From contig NZ_QVMU01000001.1 in NCBI RefSeq assembly GCF_003605645.1, positions 682,001 through 746,000 on the forward strand: a stretch of DNA of 64,000 nucleotides, written 5' to 3'. The translations under genes were made by a program, and so were the position numbers. Shown here piece after piece: positions 53,809 to 61,520 of the stretch. The notes below the pieces were generated by a model that saw nothing but the letters and a program-made list of their open reading frames with translations, ran no database searches and was not told the origin of the DNA. The stretch is from Vibrio sinensis (GTDB lineage: Bacteria > Pseudomonadota > Gammaproteobacteria > Enterobacterales > Vibrionaceae). How positions within the stretch are numbered: the first letter of the stretch is position 1; each line of letters begins with the position of its first letter.

Positions 53809-55056
53809 CTATTGAGGCTGTACTTTCGCAGTTGGTACTCGAGTCATGATCAACCAATAAGCCAAACCTGAAACAATAATTGCATTTACTGGCGGTAAGC
53901 CTAGGTTAAACTTGTTAGAAAGCATTGAAACGATAAAACCAAGTACCCAAGCCGCAATCGCATACCAGTTAAAACCCTCTCGTTGTACAAATGTTTTACC
54001 TTGAATGAGATAGTACTCTGCCCACATCACACCCGCGACAGCAGGTACTGCAATACTCAATACAGAAAGAAACATTTGAAATTTAAAGATCAAACCAGAT
54101 GCCGCCAGCGCGGTACCAATCAAGCCGGCAACCAAAGTTAATGTAGAACGACTCACGCTAGGGAAGATATTTTTTAACGCCAGCCCACCTGAATAGGCAT
54201 TACTTAAGTTGGTTGACCACGCTGCCAATAACAAAATGAGAAACGCCCCCCAACCCATACCAAGGTTTGCCATAACAGCGGTAATATCCCAAGTAGGAGA
54301 ATTGATTGCCATGATACCGGCCGACAACTGTTGAACGAATGAAATAAAACCAATTCCAACAACAGCGATAATCGCGACATCTTTAACATTGCGGGTATAA
54401 CGTAAATAGTCTGGTGAGATAACAGCACCAACGATCACCACTCCAACAACTAGATTTATACCGTCGAGCAATGAAATTGCGTTCTCAGCCAATGGTTGAT
54501 AATCGGAAATAGCAATACTGTTGTCGACTGAAAATGCCTTGTATAAACCATAAACCATCAACAAGATCAAAGGAGGCAAAGCTATCGCATTAAACTTTGC
54601 CATCAATGAAAAACCATACACAGCAACTATCATCATCAATAAACCAAGAACGATGATTGCCAGAGTCAAATTTACCGATGGGAAAATTTGTTGAATTGAA
54701 AGACCTGCCACTCCCGCTTGAATACCAAACCAGCCAAAACTCGTAAAGCCGAGCAATAATGAGATCATCCATACACCGCCTTTTTTACCAAAGGCTCCTG
54801 TCGCTAATACATAAGTATTCAACCCCTCACGAGCGGCGATATTGCCCTGAATTGTGGCGACAACGATAAGAATTAAATTTCCAATAATCGCGGCGGATAT
54901 TAAGCCAGACACACTCATTCCCGTAATTAGAGCGCCACCAACCATCAACTCACTCAACGCAATATTACATCCTAAAAAGTTGATTAATGGGGCTTTCCAT
55001 CCGATACGTTGATCCTTAGGTACAGGATGGTTAATGAGATTTTCATTCTCTTTCAT
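53809..55056 (-). CDS. NCS1-family permease (cytosine/hydantoin/allantoin-type)
   Basis: A membrane importer of 415 residues with about twelve hydrophobic segments, close in length and look to CodB. The N-terminal part reads IGWKAPLINFLGCNIALSELMVGG, followed by AAREGLNTYVLATGAFGKKGG and LGFTSFGWFGIQAGVAG, the NCS1 core pattern. VISPDYLRYTRNVKD is a family cytoplasmic motif. The usual ligands are pyrimidines, purine breakdown products and hydantoins. It is 10 bp from the C-N hydrolase gene, in the IclR/DUF1177 operon. Confidence 0.88.
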   Translation of the reverse strand: MKENENLINHPVPKDQRIGWKAPLINFLGCNIALSELMVGGALITGMSVSGLISAAIIGNLILIVVATIQGNIAAREGLNTYVLATGAFGKKGGVWMISLLLGFTSFGWFGIQAGVAGLSIQQIFPSVNLTLAIIVLGLLMMIVAVYGFSLMAKFNAIALPPLILLMVYGLYKAFSVDNSIAISDYQPLAENAISLLDGINLVVGVVIVGAVISPDYLRYTRNVKDVAIIAVVGIGFISFVQQLSAGIMAINSPTWDITAVMANLGMGWGAFLILLLAAWSTNLSNAYSGGLALKNIFPSVSRSTLTLVAGLIGTALAASGLIFKFQMFLSVLSIAVPAVAGVMWAEYYLIQGKTFVQREGFNWYAIAAWVLGFIVSMLSNKFNLGLPPVNAIIVSGLAYWLIMTRVPTAKVQPQ

Positions 55057-55101
55057 AGTTGGTTCCTTTAACTAGTTTTATTTTGTGGAATGACGTTCGT
55101 A

Positions 55102-56025
55102 TCAGCCTTGTAAGTGCTGCATGCTGCCATATAAACTACTGAAGATTTCAAACTGTTCAGTGCAGAAAAATTTACAGTTGCCTGCGCTCATCTGTTTTGC
55201 TGTTTCTACACACACAGACGCTGCTAATGCGATATCCGAGGCATGACTAGCACCGGTAGCACAGCCAGGAACTGTAACCGCTGATGTGATGGCCAACCCG
55301 ACGACAGGGCACTGGGCTGCAACCGCGGGCTGTAAAATACTGTTAATATGATAAAGACCATTGCCATATGGTGTAATGTCTAGCATAGATAGAGGGAATG
55401 TCACTGCTGGATGACCAGTGCAAGTTTCTACGATTCGAATTAAGTCATCAGACACATGCAAAATAGCGCCCTTAAGAACCGTTGGGGAAAGTGCAATACC
55501 CTTGTGATTAATGATGCGATTCCCTTTGGTTGTATCAATCGAAATAATTGCATCACAAGATTGGTCTACTTCGTAGTGATTCATTTCTGCCATTGAGACG
55601 GGAGAATCCATAAAATCCACTGGTTTATGAGGGAATGTAGGCGCATCCGGACAAATATGAGTCGTAATAATTACATCCGATTGAATACGGTCACCACGTT
55701 TATACATATCTGCGAGCTTTAATGCCGTAGCTATCGCAGCGACCGCTCCATCAGCATCAGAAACTAAGCCAACATGCGATGGCCGTGCACCAATACCACC
55801 TAAACGACCTATTACTCCGAGTGTTGGAGAAGAACCACGGTTCAACTTTCCAGACAGCCCTGGAATAATAATTTGAACAAAATCTGTTTTACCTTTTTCT
55901 CCATGAACTGTATTAACTTCACAATAAATCCCTTGATACTGTTCAAAGTGATCTTTAATTACAGCTCCATTAACATGAGGGCAATCTAATAATTCCATTG
56001 CAACTAACGTTTGTTTTAAAATCAT
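55102..56025 (-). CDS. DUF1177 family protein
   Basis: A protein of about 307 residues belonging to the uncharacterised DUF1177 family, from memory. Features: IIPGLSGKLNRGSSPTLGVIGRLGGIGARPSHVGLVSDADGAVAA read in segments, THICPDAPTFPHKPVDFMDSPV, AIISIDTTKGNRIINHKGIALS, and a C-terminal PGCATGASHASDIALA. The His, Asp and Glu-rich loops (DADG, HICPDAPT, SIDTTKGN) look like those of metallo-enzymes with an aminopeptidase-like fold, but that is an inference. ATG at 56025 is preferred; an in-frame TTG at 56043 overlaps the iclR gene. It is cotranscribed with an NCS1 permease and a C-N hydrolase. Confidence 0.82.
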   Translation of the reverse strand: MILKQTLVAMELLDCPHVNGAVIKDHFEQYQGIYCEVNTVHGEKGKTDFVQIIIPGLSGKLNRGSSPTLGVIGRLGGIGARPSHVGLVSDADGAVAAIATALKLADMYKRGDRIQSDVIITTHICPDAPTFPHKPVDFMDSPVSMAEMNHYEVDQSCDAIISIDTTKGNRIINHKGIALSPTVLKGAILHVSDDLIRIVETCTGHPAVTFPLSMLDITPYGNGLYHINSILQPAVAAQCPVVGLAITSAVTVPGCATGASHASDIALAASVCVETAKQMSAGNCKFFCTEQFEIFSSLYGSMQHLQG

Positions 56026-56030
56026 ATTTA

Positions 56031-56777
56031 TTACTCTATCCAATATTTGTCTTTTACTTGAATACCAATTTGTTTTGCCACAGCAAGTAATGACTGCTCT
56101 GCATTAATTAATACATCTCTATCTAATTGGTCGAGTGGATAAGATAAACACAGACCAATAACATCCCCTGTCATTGGGTGGCGAACATTCGTCGCCATAG
56201 CACCAACCCCAGCAACAGATTCCCCTTCCGCCCTAATGCAACTTTTGCTATTAACCATTTTTATTTGCGCTGCGAGCTGGAAAGAATCGTACTCAGAGTA
56301 ATATTCACCTAACACACCTAGAACGACAGCTTTATCCATGCGAGATAAGATGGAACGTCCTACTGCTGTCTTGGCCGCACACACTCGACAACCAACAGGT
56401 GAAACTAATTGTTGCTGTAACCGATGACCTGAATATGAACGTGTTACAATAACGCTATGACCTGAAAGAACCGATATATAACCTGCTAACCCAGTCTCTC
56501 TTGATAAATTCCCCATCACTTCTGAAGTTATATCAATTAAATTATTCGATAAAACATTAGTTGCAGAATTAATAATTAAATTACCAAGTACAAACTTTCC
56601 TTGTTTATCTTTTTCAAGAAAACCAGCTGCTACCAAATTAGCCAACAATCGTGACAAAGTACTTTTAGGCAATCGCGTATGCGATAATAATTCTGTATAT
56701 GAAAATCCGCTATAACTTCCCTGTAATTGATACTGAGAAATAACTAAAGCTATTTTAGTTAACATTCCTTGTTCCAT
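56031..56777 (-). CDS. IclR-family transcriptional regulator
   Basis: A 248-residue regulator. The N-terminal winged helix has YTELLSHTRLPKSTLSRLLANLVAAGFLEKDKQGKFVLG; the C-terminal effector domain includes GYISVLSGHSVIVTRSYSG, VGCRVCAAKTAVGRSILS and GVGAMATNVRHPMTGDVIGLCLSYP. The gene is directly followed, 5 bp later, by the DUF1177 gene, so it heads the operon and likely controls it and itself. The start is ATG at 56777 or the ATG at 56765; GTTCC/GGAAC repeats overlap this start. Confidence 0.92.
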   Translation of the reverse strand: MEQGMLTKIALVISQYQLQGSYSGFSYTELLSHTRLPKSTLSRLLANLVAAGFLEKDKQGKFVLGNLIINSATNVLSNNLIDITSEVMGNLSRETGLAGYISVLSGHSVIVTRSYSGHRLQQQLVSPVGCRVCAAKTAVGRSILSRMDKAVVLGVLGEYYSEYDSFQLAAQIKMVNSKSCIRAEGESVAGVGAMATNVRHPMTGDVIGLCLSYPLDQLDRDVLINAEQSLLAVAKQIGIQVKDKYWIE

Positions 56778-56980
56778 TTAACGGAACTAGTAGTTCCACT
56801 TCCATATTCATTACATAATAGACAGGTGATAATTTCGTCAATTAAATTGGCAATGAAATTCTTATCTTGTGAGAATACTAACTCAGGTTGATTTTTCGCC
56901 ATATAACGAAGACCAACAAACGCAACACTGCGAACCAAGTTGCTTAACAAGTTCAACTCAACTGGTAGCATTCTCCTCAC
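56759..56980 (-). CDS. Small hypothetical ORF, possible remnant of a regulator
   Basis: A 73-codon reading frame just upstream of and overlapping iclR by 19 bp. Translation gives a helical peptide (LLSNLVRSVAFVGLRYMAKN, then FIANLIDEIITCLL) resembling the last helices of TetR-type regulators, but no DNA-binding half is present upstream. Ribosome binding is doubtful: AGGAG lies too close to the ATG at 56971. It may be a decayed gene or chance. Confidence 0.2.
   Translation of the reverse strand: MRRMLPVELNLLSNLVRSVAFVGLRYMAKNQPELVFSQDKNFIANLIDEIITCLLCNEYGSGTTSSVKWNKEC
56771..56797. promoter_or_regulatory. Clustered GTTCC/GGAAC repeats over the iclR start (candidate operator)
   Basis: GTTCC (56771-56775), GGAAC (56783-56787) and GTTCC (56793-56797) form overlapping symmetric pairs; GGAACTAGTAGTTCC is a perfect 15-bp palindrome. 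The cluster covers the first codons of the iclR gene, which fits autoregulation. Confidence 0.45.
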
Positions 56981-57329
56981 AATGACGATAATTAGATCGT
57001 ATTAGTTTATATAAAATCTCGCTTGAACAGCTTTCAAAAACAAAAAAACAAGCTTAGGTAGTGTATTTATTTCGGTTTTATTTGTGATCAATTCGAACAT
57101 GGAACGAGAGGGTATACAGATAATAAAAGCGATAAAAAGTACACAGCAACTCGCTTTTTATGATTTCTTGCTCTTATTTTTTAGTTAGAATTCGTTTGTC
57201 CAAACATGATGGCGAAAAGCATTGGTTGAATCTGCACTTTTGGGGAAAAGATGAGGAAACATGATTGAACTGACTAAAAGTTAACGGATTACTTCCTTTG
57301 ATTCCGATGACTTCCTTTAATAAAAAAGT
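56981..57329. other. Intergenic region between the iclR operon and the ABC operon end
   Basis: No gene seen. AT-rich, likely carrying the iclR promoter near its left end. Confidence 0.4.
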
Positions 57330-57360
57330 AACTAAGCGGTTTGAGCACAACCGCTTAGTT
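57322..57360. terminator. Terminator of the ABC/GH31 operon
   Basis: AACTAAGCGGTT (57330-57341) and AACCGCTTAGTT (57349-57360) form a perfect 12-bp stem with a 7-base loop. The A-run at 57322-57327 gives a T-run on the minus strand, right after the ATPase gene; TATTTTT follows on the plus strand. Confidence 0.9.
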
Positions 57361-57404
57361 TATTTTTAGGCTTCTACTGTATTAGGCATTAGCTCCACTT
57401 TCGC

Positions 57405-58496
57405 TTAGTCACTCTTTCGTAAGCTACAATTAAGCCCTTTTGAATCAAATATATAACAGGCATCCGCTTCAAACGTTAAACTGACTTGTTTTGTTTTATC
57501 TAGCAAAGGTTGATCCGTTCTGGCCACTAAACACTCATCGAGTCCTGTTAGCTCAGTATAAATCAAGCTTTCGTTGCCCAATTCTTCAACAAACTGTACG
57601 TTCACCATCAGCCCATCAGGATTATTCATCGACATATGCTCAGGTCGAACTCCGACTGTGATTTGTTCGCCGACTTCTAGAGGTGATAAGGTTCCGCCTA
57701 CATTAAACTGGTAACCTGTTGTCGTAGAAACTCGGTATCCATTTTCTTGAACGTTAATAACTTCACAAGGAATAAAGTTCATCTTAGGAGAGCCAATAAA
57801 GCCAGCCACAAACAAATTCGCCGGATGATGATATAGCTCCATCGGTTCGCCAATCTGTTCTATATGCCCTTTATTCAATACCACAATCTTGTCTGCTAAT
57901 GTCATCGCTTCAACTTGATCATGAGTGACATAAATCATCGTGGAACGTAAACGTTCATGAAGCTTTGAAATTTCCATTCGCATCTGAACGCGCAGTTTCG
58001 CATCAAGGTTTGATAATGGTTCATCAAACAAGAATACTTGCGGCTCTTTCGCAATTGCACGGCCAATCGCAACACGTTGACGCTGACCGCCTGACAATGC
58101 TTTGGGCTTGCGATCAAGCAGGTGATCAAGTTCCAGAATCTTACCAATTCTTTCCGCAACTTCATTGCGTTCCGCTTTAGACTTACCTGCCAGACGCAAA
58201 CTAAATGTCATATTGTCTCTTACGGACATATGCGGATAGAGCGCGTAACTTTGGAACACCATGCCAATACCACGTTCAGCAGGCGTTTTATCATTCACTA
58301 GTTCATTATTGATTAGTAATTCACCACTAGTTATATCTTCTAGCCCAGCGATTGAACGTAACAAAGTGGATTTACCACACCCTGACGGCCCTACGAAAAC
58401 AACAAACTCTCCATCGTCAATCTCAAGGTCAATATCATGCAGAACATGGACTTGCCCAAATTTCTTATTGATCTGTTTTAATTCTAATTTAGCCAT
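57405..58496 (-). CDS. MalK/UgpC-type ABC importer ATPase
   Basis: ATP-binding subunit of a carbohydrate ABC importer (CUT1 family), 363 residues. Walker A is GPSGCGKST (36-44), signature LSGGQRQRVAIGRAIAKEP near 134, Walker B VFLFDEPLSNLDAKLR, and the switch histidine in MIYVTHDQVEAMTL. The C-terminal part has TOBE-type regulatory beta strands with GVRPEHM. It is the last gene of the operon of binding protein, two permeases and ATPase, 7 bp after the second permease. Confidence 0.94.
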   Translation of the reverse strand: MAKLELKQINKKFGQVHVLHDIDLEIDDGEFVVFVGPSGCGKSTLLRSIAGLEDITSGELLINNELVNDKTPAERGIGMVFQSYALYPHMSVRDNMTFSLRLAGKSKAERNEVAERIGKILELDHLLDRKPKALSGGQRQRVAIGRAIAKEPQVFLFDEPLSNLDAKLRVQMRMEISKLHERLRSTMIYVTHDQVEAMTLADKIVVLNKGHIEQIGEPMELYHHPANLFVAGFIGSPKMNFIPCEVINVQENGYRVSTTTGYQFNVGGTLSPLEVGEQITVGVRPEHMSMNNPDGLMVNVQFVEELGNESLIYTELTGLDECLVARTDQPLLDKTKQVSLTFEADACYIFDSKGLNCSLRKSD

Positions 58497-58503
58497 AGTG
58501 TGC

Positions 58504-59322
58504 CTATCCTTTCACGCTGCCTGAAGTAAGACCAGCAACGATCTTTTTCTGCATAAATACGAAAACAATAATAATTGGAGTAACGTACATCACCGACATT
58601 GAAAGTGCAGATGTCCAATCCACACTGTTCGGCCCGACAAAGTTACTGATAATCACGGTTACTGGAAGTGTATCGGTCGATGATAGCAATGATTTTGAGT
58701 AAACGTACTCACCCATCCCTTGCAAGAAGTTAAGCATCGAAATAACTAAAATATGATTTCTGCAAAGAGGAAGTACTATTCTGAAAAACACCCCTGCTCT
58801 TGTACAACCATCCACTTTTCCAGCATCTTCTAGTACCTTGGGGATATTCATAAAACCAAATCTAAATAATATTATGCTGTAAGGTATACCTTTACTCGCG
58901 CCAGCAATAATAACCCCGAGATAGGTATCATTTAAGCCTAGCGGTAAAAACATCATATACATAGGTGTCGACATAATCGCAGGAGGAAGAACTTGCATTA
59001 ACAAGATCACAAACAATGCGATATCAACCATAATATTATTATATCTTGATAAGACATATGCTGGCCCAACACTAAACAATAAAACAATCACAGTCATACC
59101 AGATGCTATGATTAGACTATTTATAAAGTGACGATGAAGCTCATAATCCAGAAACACATCAATAAAATTAAACTGTGGATTTGCCGGAAAAAATGTTGGT
59201 GGAAATGAAAATAGCTCCGCCATGCCTTTAAATGAAGATATATATAACCAATACAATGGAAATAAATACACCAATAGCGTCATTACCGCTATGATCGTTA
59301 AACTATATCTACTTGCCTTCAT
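58504..59322 (-). CDS. Carbohydrate ABC importer permease, MalG type
   Basis: Second membrane subunit of the CUT1 importer, 272 residues with six hydrophobic segments. The N terminus is a membrane helix (LTIIAVMTLLVYLFPLYWLYISSFKG), and the EAA loop reads EDAGKVDGCTRAGVFFRIVLPLCR, which contacts the ATPase. The typical MalG end is replaced by KIVAGLTSGSVKG, a common CUT1 C terminus. It starts 7 bp after the first permease. Confidence 0.93.
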   Translation of the reverse strand: MKASRYSLTIIAVMTLLVYLFPLYWLYISSFKGMAELFSFPPTFFPANPQFNFIDVFLDYELHRHFINSLIIASGMTVIVLLFSVGPAYVLSRYNNIMVDIALFVILLMQVLPPAIMSTPMYMMFLPLGLNDTYLGVIIAGASKGIPYSIILFRFGFMNIPKVLEDAGKVDGCTRAGVFFRIVLPLCRNHILVISMLNFLQGMGEYVYSKSLLSSTDTLPVTVIISNFVGPNSVDWTSALSMSVMYVTPIIIVFVFMQKKIVAGLTSGSVKG

Positions 59323-59329
59323 CAGTTAC

Positions 59330-60229
59330 CTACTCAATTTCGTTTCGTGAACAAAGCACATAAGCCACACATGAAATCAGCATAATAAGAAGGATTATGA
59401 CCGAAATTGCTGCACCTTTACCAAATTCGAACTCATTGAACGAAGCTGTCCAAGACCACAATTGCAATACATTACTACTGTTAGAGGGCCCCCCCTGCGT
59501 CAATGCCATGAATAAGTCGAACTGTTGCAATGTGAAAATGATCCCAAGGGATATCACTGAAATAATTGGCACTTTTATCAGAGGAACAATTATATAAAAG
59601 AACTGTTGGAATGGGTTAGCACCATCGACATGAGCAGCTTCCAGTGTTTCTTTTGATATATCATTGAGAGCGACACTTAACATAATCATGTTAAATGGGA
59701 TACCCAACCAGATATTAGCGATAATGACACTCGTTAGTGAGTTATCAAAATCAGACAACCAAAATATTGGTTGATCTATAATCCCCACAGTCATTAACAA
59801 GTAGTTAATAATTCCGGAATCACCCGCAAACATCCATCCCCAAACAGCACCTATAACTAATTGAGGCATTATCCAAGGAACTAAGAACAATCCTCTTATG
59901 GCATCACTGCCAGGAAAACCCTTAAAGAAAATCATTGCAATAGTAAAAGCAATAACAAACTGAAAAAACACTGATGCTAGAACAAAAACCAGTGTATTTT
60001 TTAAAATTAACAAAAAATCAGGATCTTCAAAAACGATAAAAAAATTATCTAAACCAACAAATGGTCGAGATATATCACCAAGCGATAATGGGCTCACTTC
60101 TTGAAAACTGATTATTATATTATATAAAAGAGGGAGACCTGAAAAACACAATAAGAATACAACTGGAATCGCAATTAAGGCGACATCAAAGTATTTCGAA
60201 TCTAGCAGTTTTTTCCGGATAATATTCAT
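59330..60229 (-). CDS. Carbohydrate ABC importer permease, MalF/UgpA type
   Basis: First membrane subunit of the CUT1 importer, 299 residues and six hydrophobic segments. The EAA loop is EAAHVDGANPFQQFFYIIVPLIKVPI. The motif LFLVPWIMPQLVIGAVWGWMF near residue 112 is typical of UgpA-like permeases. It follows the binding-protein gene by 53 bp. Confidence 0.93.
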   Translation of the reverse strand: MNIIRKKLLDSKYFDVALIAIPVVFLLCFSGLPLLYNIIISFQEVSPLSLGDISRPFVGLDNFFIVFEDPDFLLILKNTLVFVLASVFFQFVIAFTIAMIFFKGFPGSDAIRGLFLVPWIMPQLVIGAVWGWMFAGDSGIINYLLMTVGIIDQPIFWLSDFDNSLTSVIIANIWLGIPFNMIMLSVALNDISKETLEAAHVDGANPFQQFFYIIVPLIKVPIISVISLGIIFTLQQFDLFMALTQGGPSNSSNVLQLWSWTASFNEFEFGKGAAISVIILLIMLISCVAYVLCSRNEIE

Positions 60230-60282
60230 AACTCTATCCTTTGTACGATAGCTGGCACTCAGACGAGTGCCAGCCTTATTTC

Positions 60283-61500
60283 TTAGCTCTTATCTACAAT
60301 CTTCTCGATGCGTTTTTCCGCATTTACAGCTGCTTGTTCCGCAGTAGTACGACCGGTTAAGATTCTTTGAGTCATATCAGATAGAATTGGAGAAATCTTA
60401 CTCCATTCAGGATGTGGACCTCGCGGTTTTGCTGATTCTAGCTGCGCACTCAATACTTCAAAAACCTCTTGGTGATTCTTGTTATTTGAAGAAATCGTAG
60501 CAACTGGTGACATATTGCCATAATCATTCCAAAGTACATCTTGGTGCTTACGAATATCTTCTAGTAATTCAAAAGCCGCCTGAATATTTTCTGCTTTTGC
60601 TGGAATAGCGGTATTGATCCCACCTAAAGCAGAAGAGCGGATATTGTATTTTTCGTTGTATGGAAGAACCGCAGCGCCCCACTCAAAATCAACTTGAGAG
60701 ATCTCTCCAATCATCCAAGGTCCGCCGACTAAGATAGCCGTGGTTTGAGACATAAATGGAGCTGCAGTTTGACCTGTCGACAAACTGTCTCTAGAAACGA
60801 TGCGATCGTCGATCATCCCTTTTAAGAAACCTAAAGACTCCTCAACGGCCTTAGGCTCTAAGTTATTCCAATCAGCTCCTACCATTTGTAACCATGGCAG
60901 TGATTGGAAAACCCCCTCTTCAGATTGTGGGAATGAAAAACGTAAACCGTAACGCATCTTGCTATGATCAGTTAACTTCTCTGCATACTCACGTAGTTGA
61001 GTCCATGTTTGCGGCGGTTGTTCAGGATCTAAGCCCACTTCTTTAAATGCGTCTTTGTTGTAATACAAATACAAAGAGTTAGTCGTACTTGGTAGACCAT
61101 AAGCTTTGCCATCCAGCATCACCGTCGCTTTTGGCCCAGGGAAATATTCTTCCATTTTGATCGTGTCTGACTTCGCGATATATGGATTAAGGTCAGCCAA
61201 CACACCTAGACTGGCAAAGTACTGATGATATGGGTTATCAATCTGGACGATGTCTGGAATATTACGGCCTGTCGATGCCGCTTTTAGCAATTCATTGTTA
61301 AGTTCATCAATAGAGAAAAGTCGCACGTTTAGTTTAATATTGGGATTTTCTTCATCCAACTTCTCTAACAACGGCTTTTGCTCTCGCTCAATCCACCACA
61401 CATTAAGTTCAGTCTCGGCGTAAGCATTGAAAGAGAATGAAGTTGCACTAATAAGTGTTGCAAGGATGCATTTTTGTTTCACGTTATTGAATTTTTTCAT
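60283..61500 (-). CDS. Extracellular solute-binding protein of the CUT1 importer
   Basis: Type 1 extracellular binding protein of 405 residues. The signal peptide is about MKKFNNVKQKCILATLISATSFSFNAYA. The mature part begins TELNVWWIEREQKPLLEKLDEENPNIKLNVRLFS and contains PDIVQIDNPYHQYFASLGVLADL, YGLPSTTNSLYLYYNKDAF and AILVGGPWMIGE, all SBP_bac_1 blocks. It sits between the GH31 gene (20 bp upstream) and the permeases, so the ligand is probably a xyloside or alpha-linked oligosaccharide (inference). Confidence 0.92.
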   Translation of the reverse strand: MKKFNNVKQKCILATLISATSFSFNAYAETELNVWWIEREQKPLLEKLDEENPNIKLNVRLFSIDELNNELLKAASTGRNIPDIVQIDNPYHQYFASLGVLADLNPYIAKSDTIKMEEYFPGPKATVMLDGKAYGLPSTTNSLYLYYNKDAFKEVGLDPEQPPQTWTQLREYAEKLTDHSKMRYGLRFSFPQSEEGVFQSLPWLQMVGADWNNLEPKAVEESLGFLKGMIDDRIVSRDSLSTGQTAAPFMSQTTAILVGGPWMIGEISQVDFEWGAAVLPYNEKYNIRSSALGGINTAIPAKAENIQAAFELLEDIRKHQDVLWNDYGNMSPVATISSNNKNHQEVFEVLSAQLESAKPRGPHPEWSKISPILSDMTQRILTGRTTAEQAAVNAEKRIEKIVDKS

Positions 61501-61520
61501 TTTAATTTCTCTTATTATGA

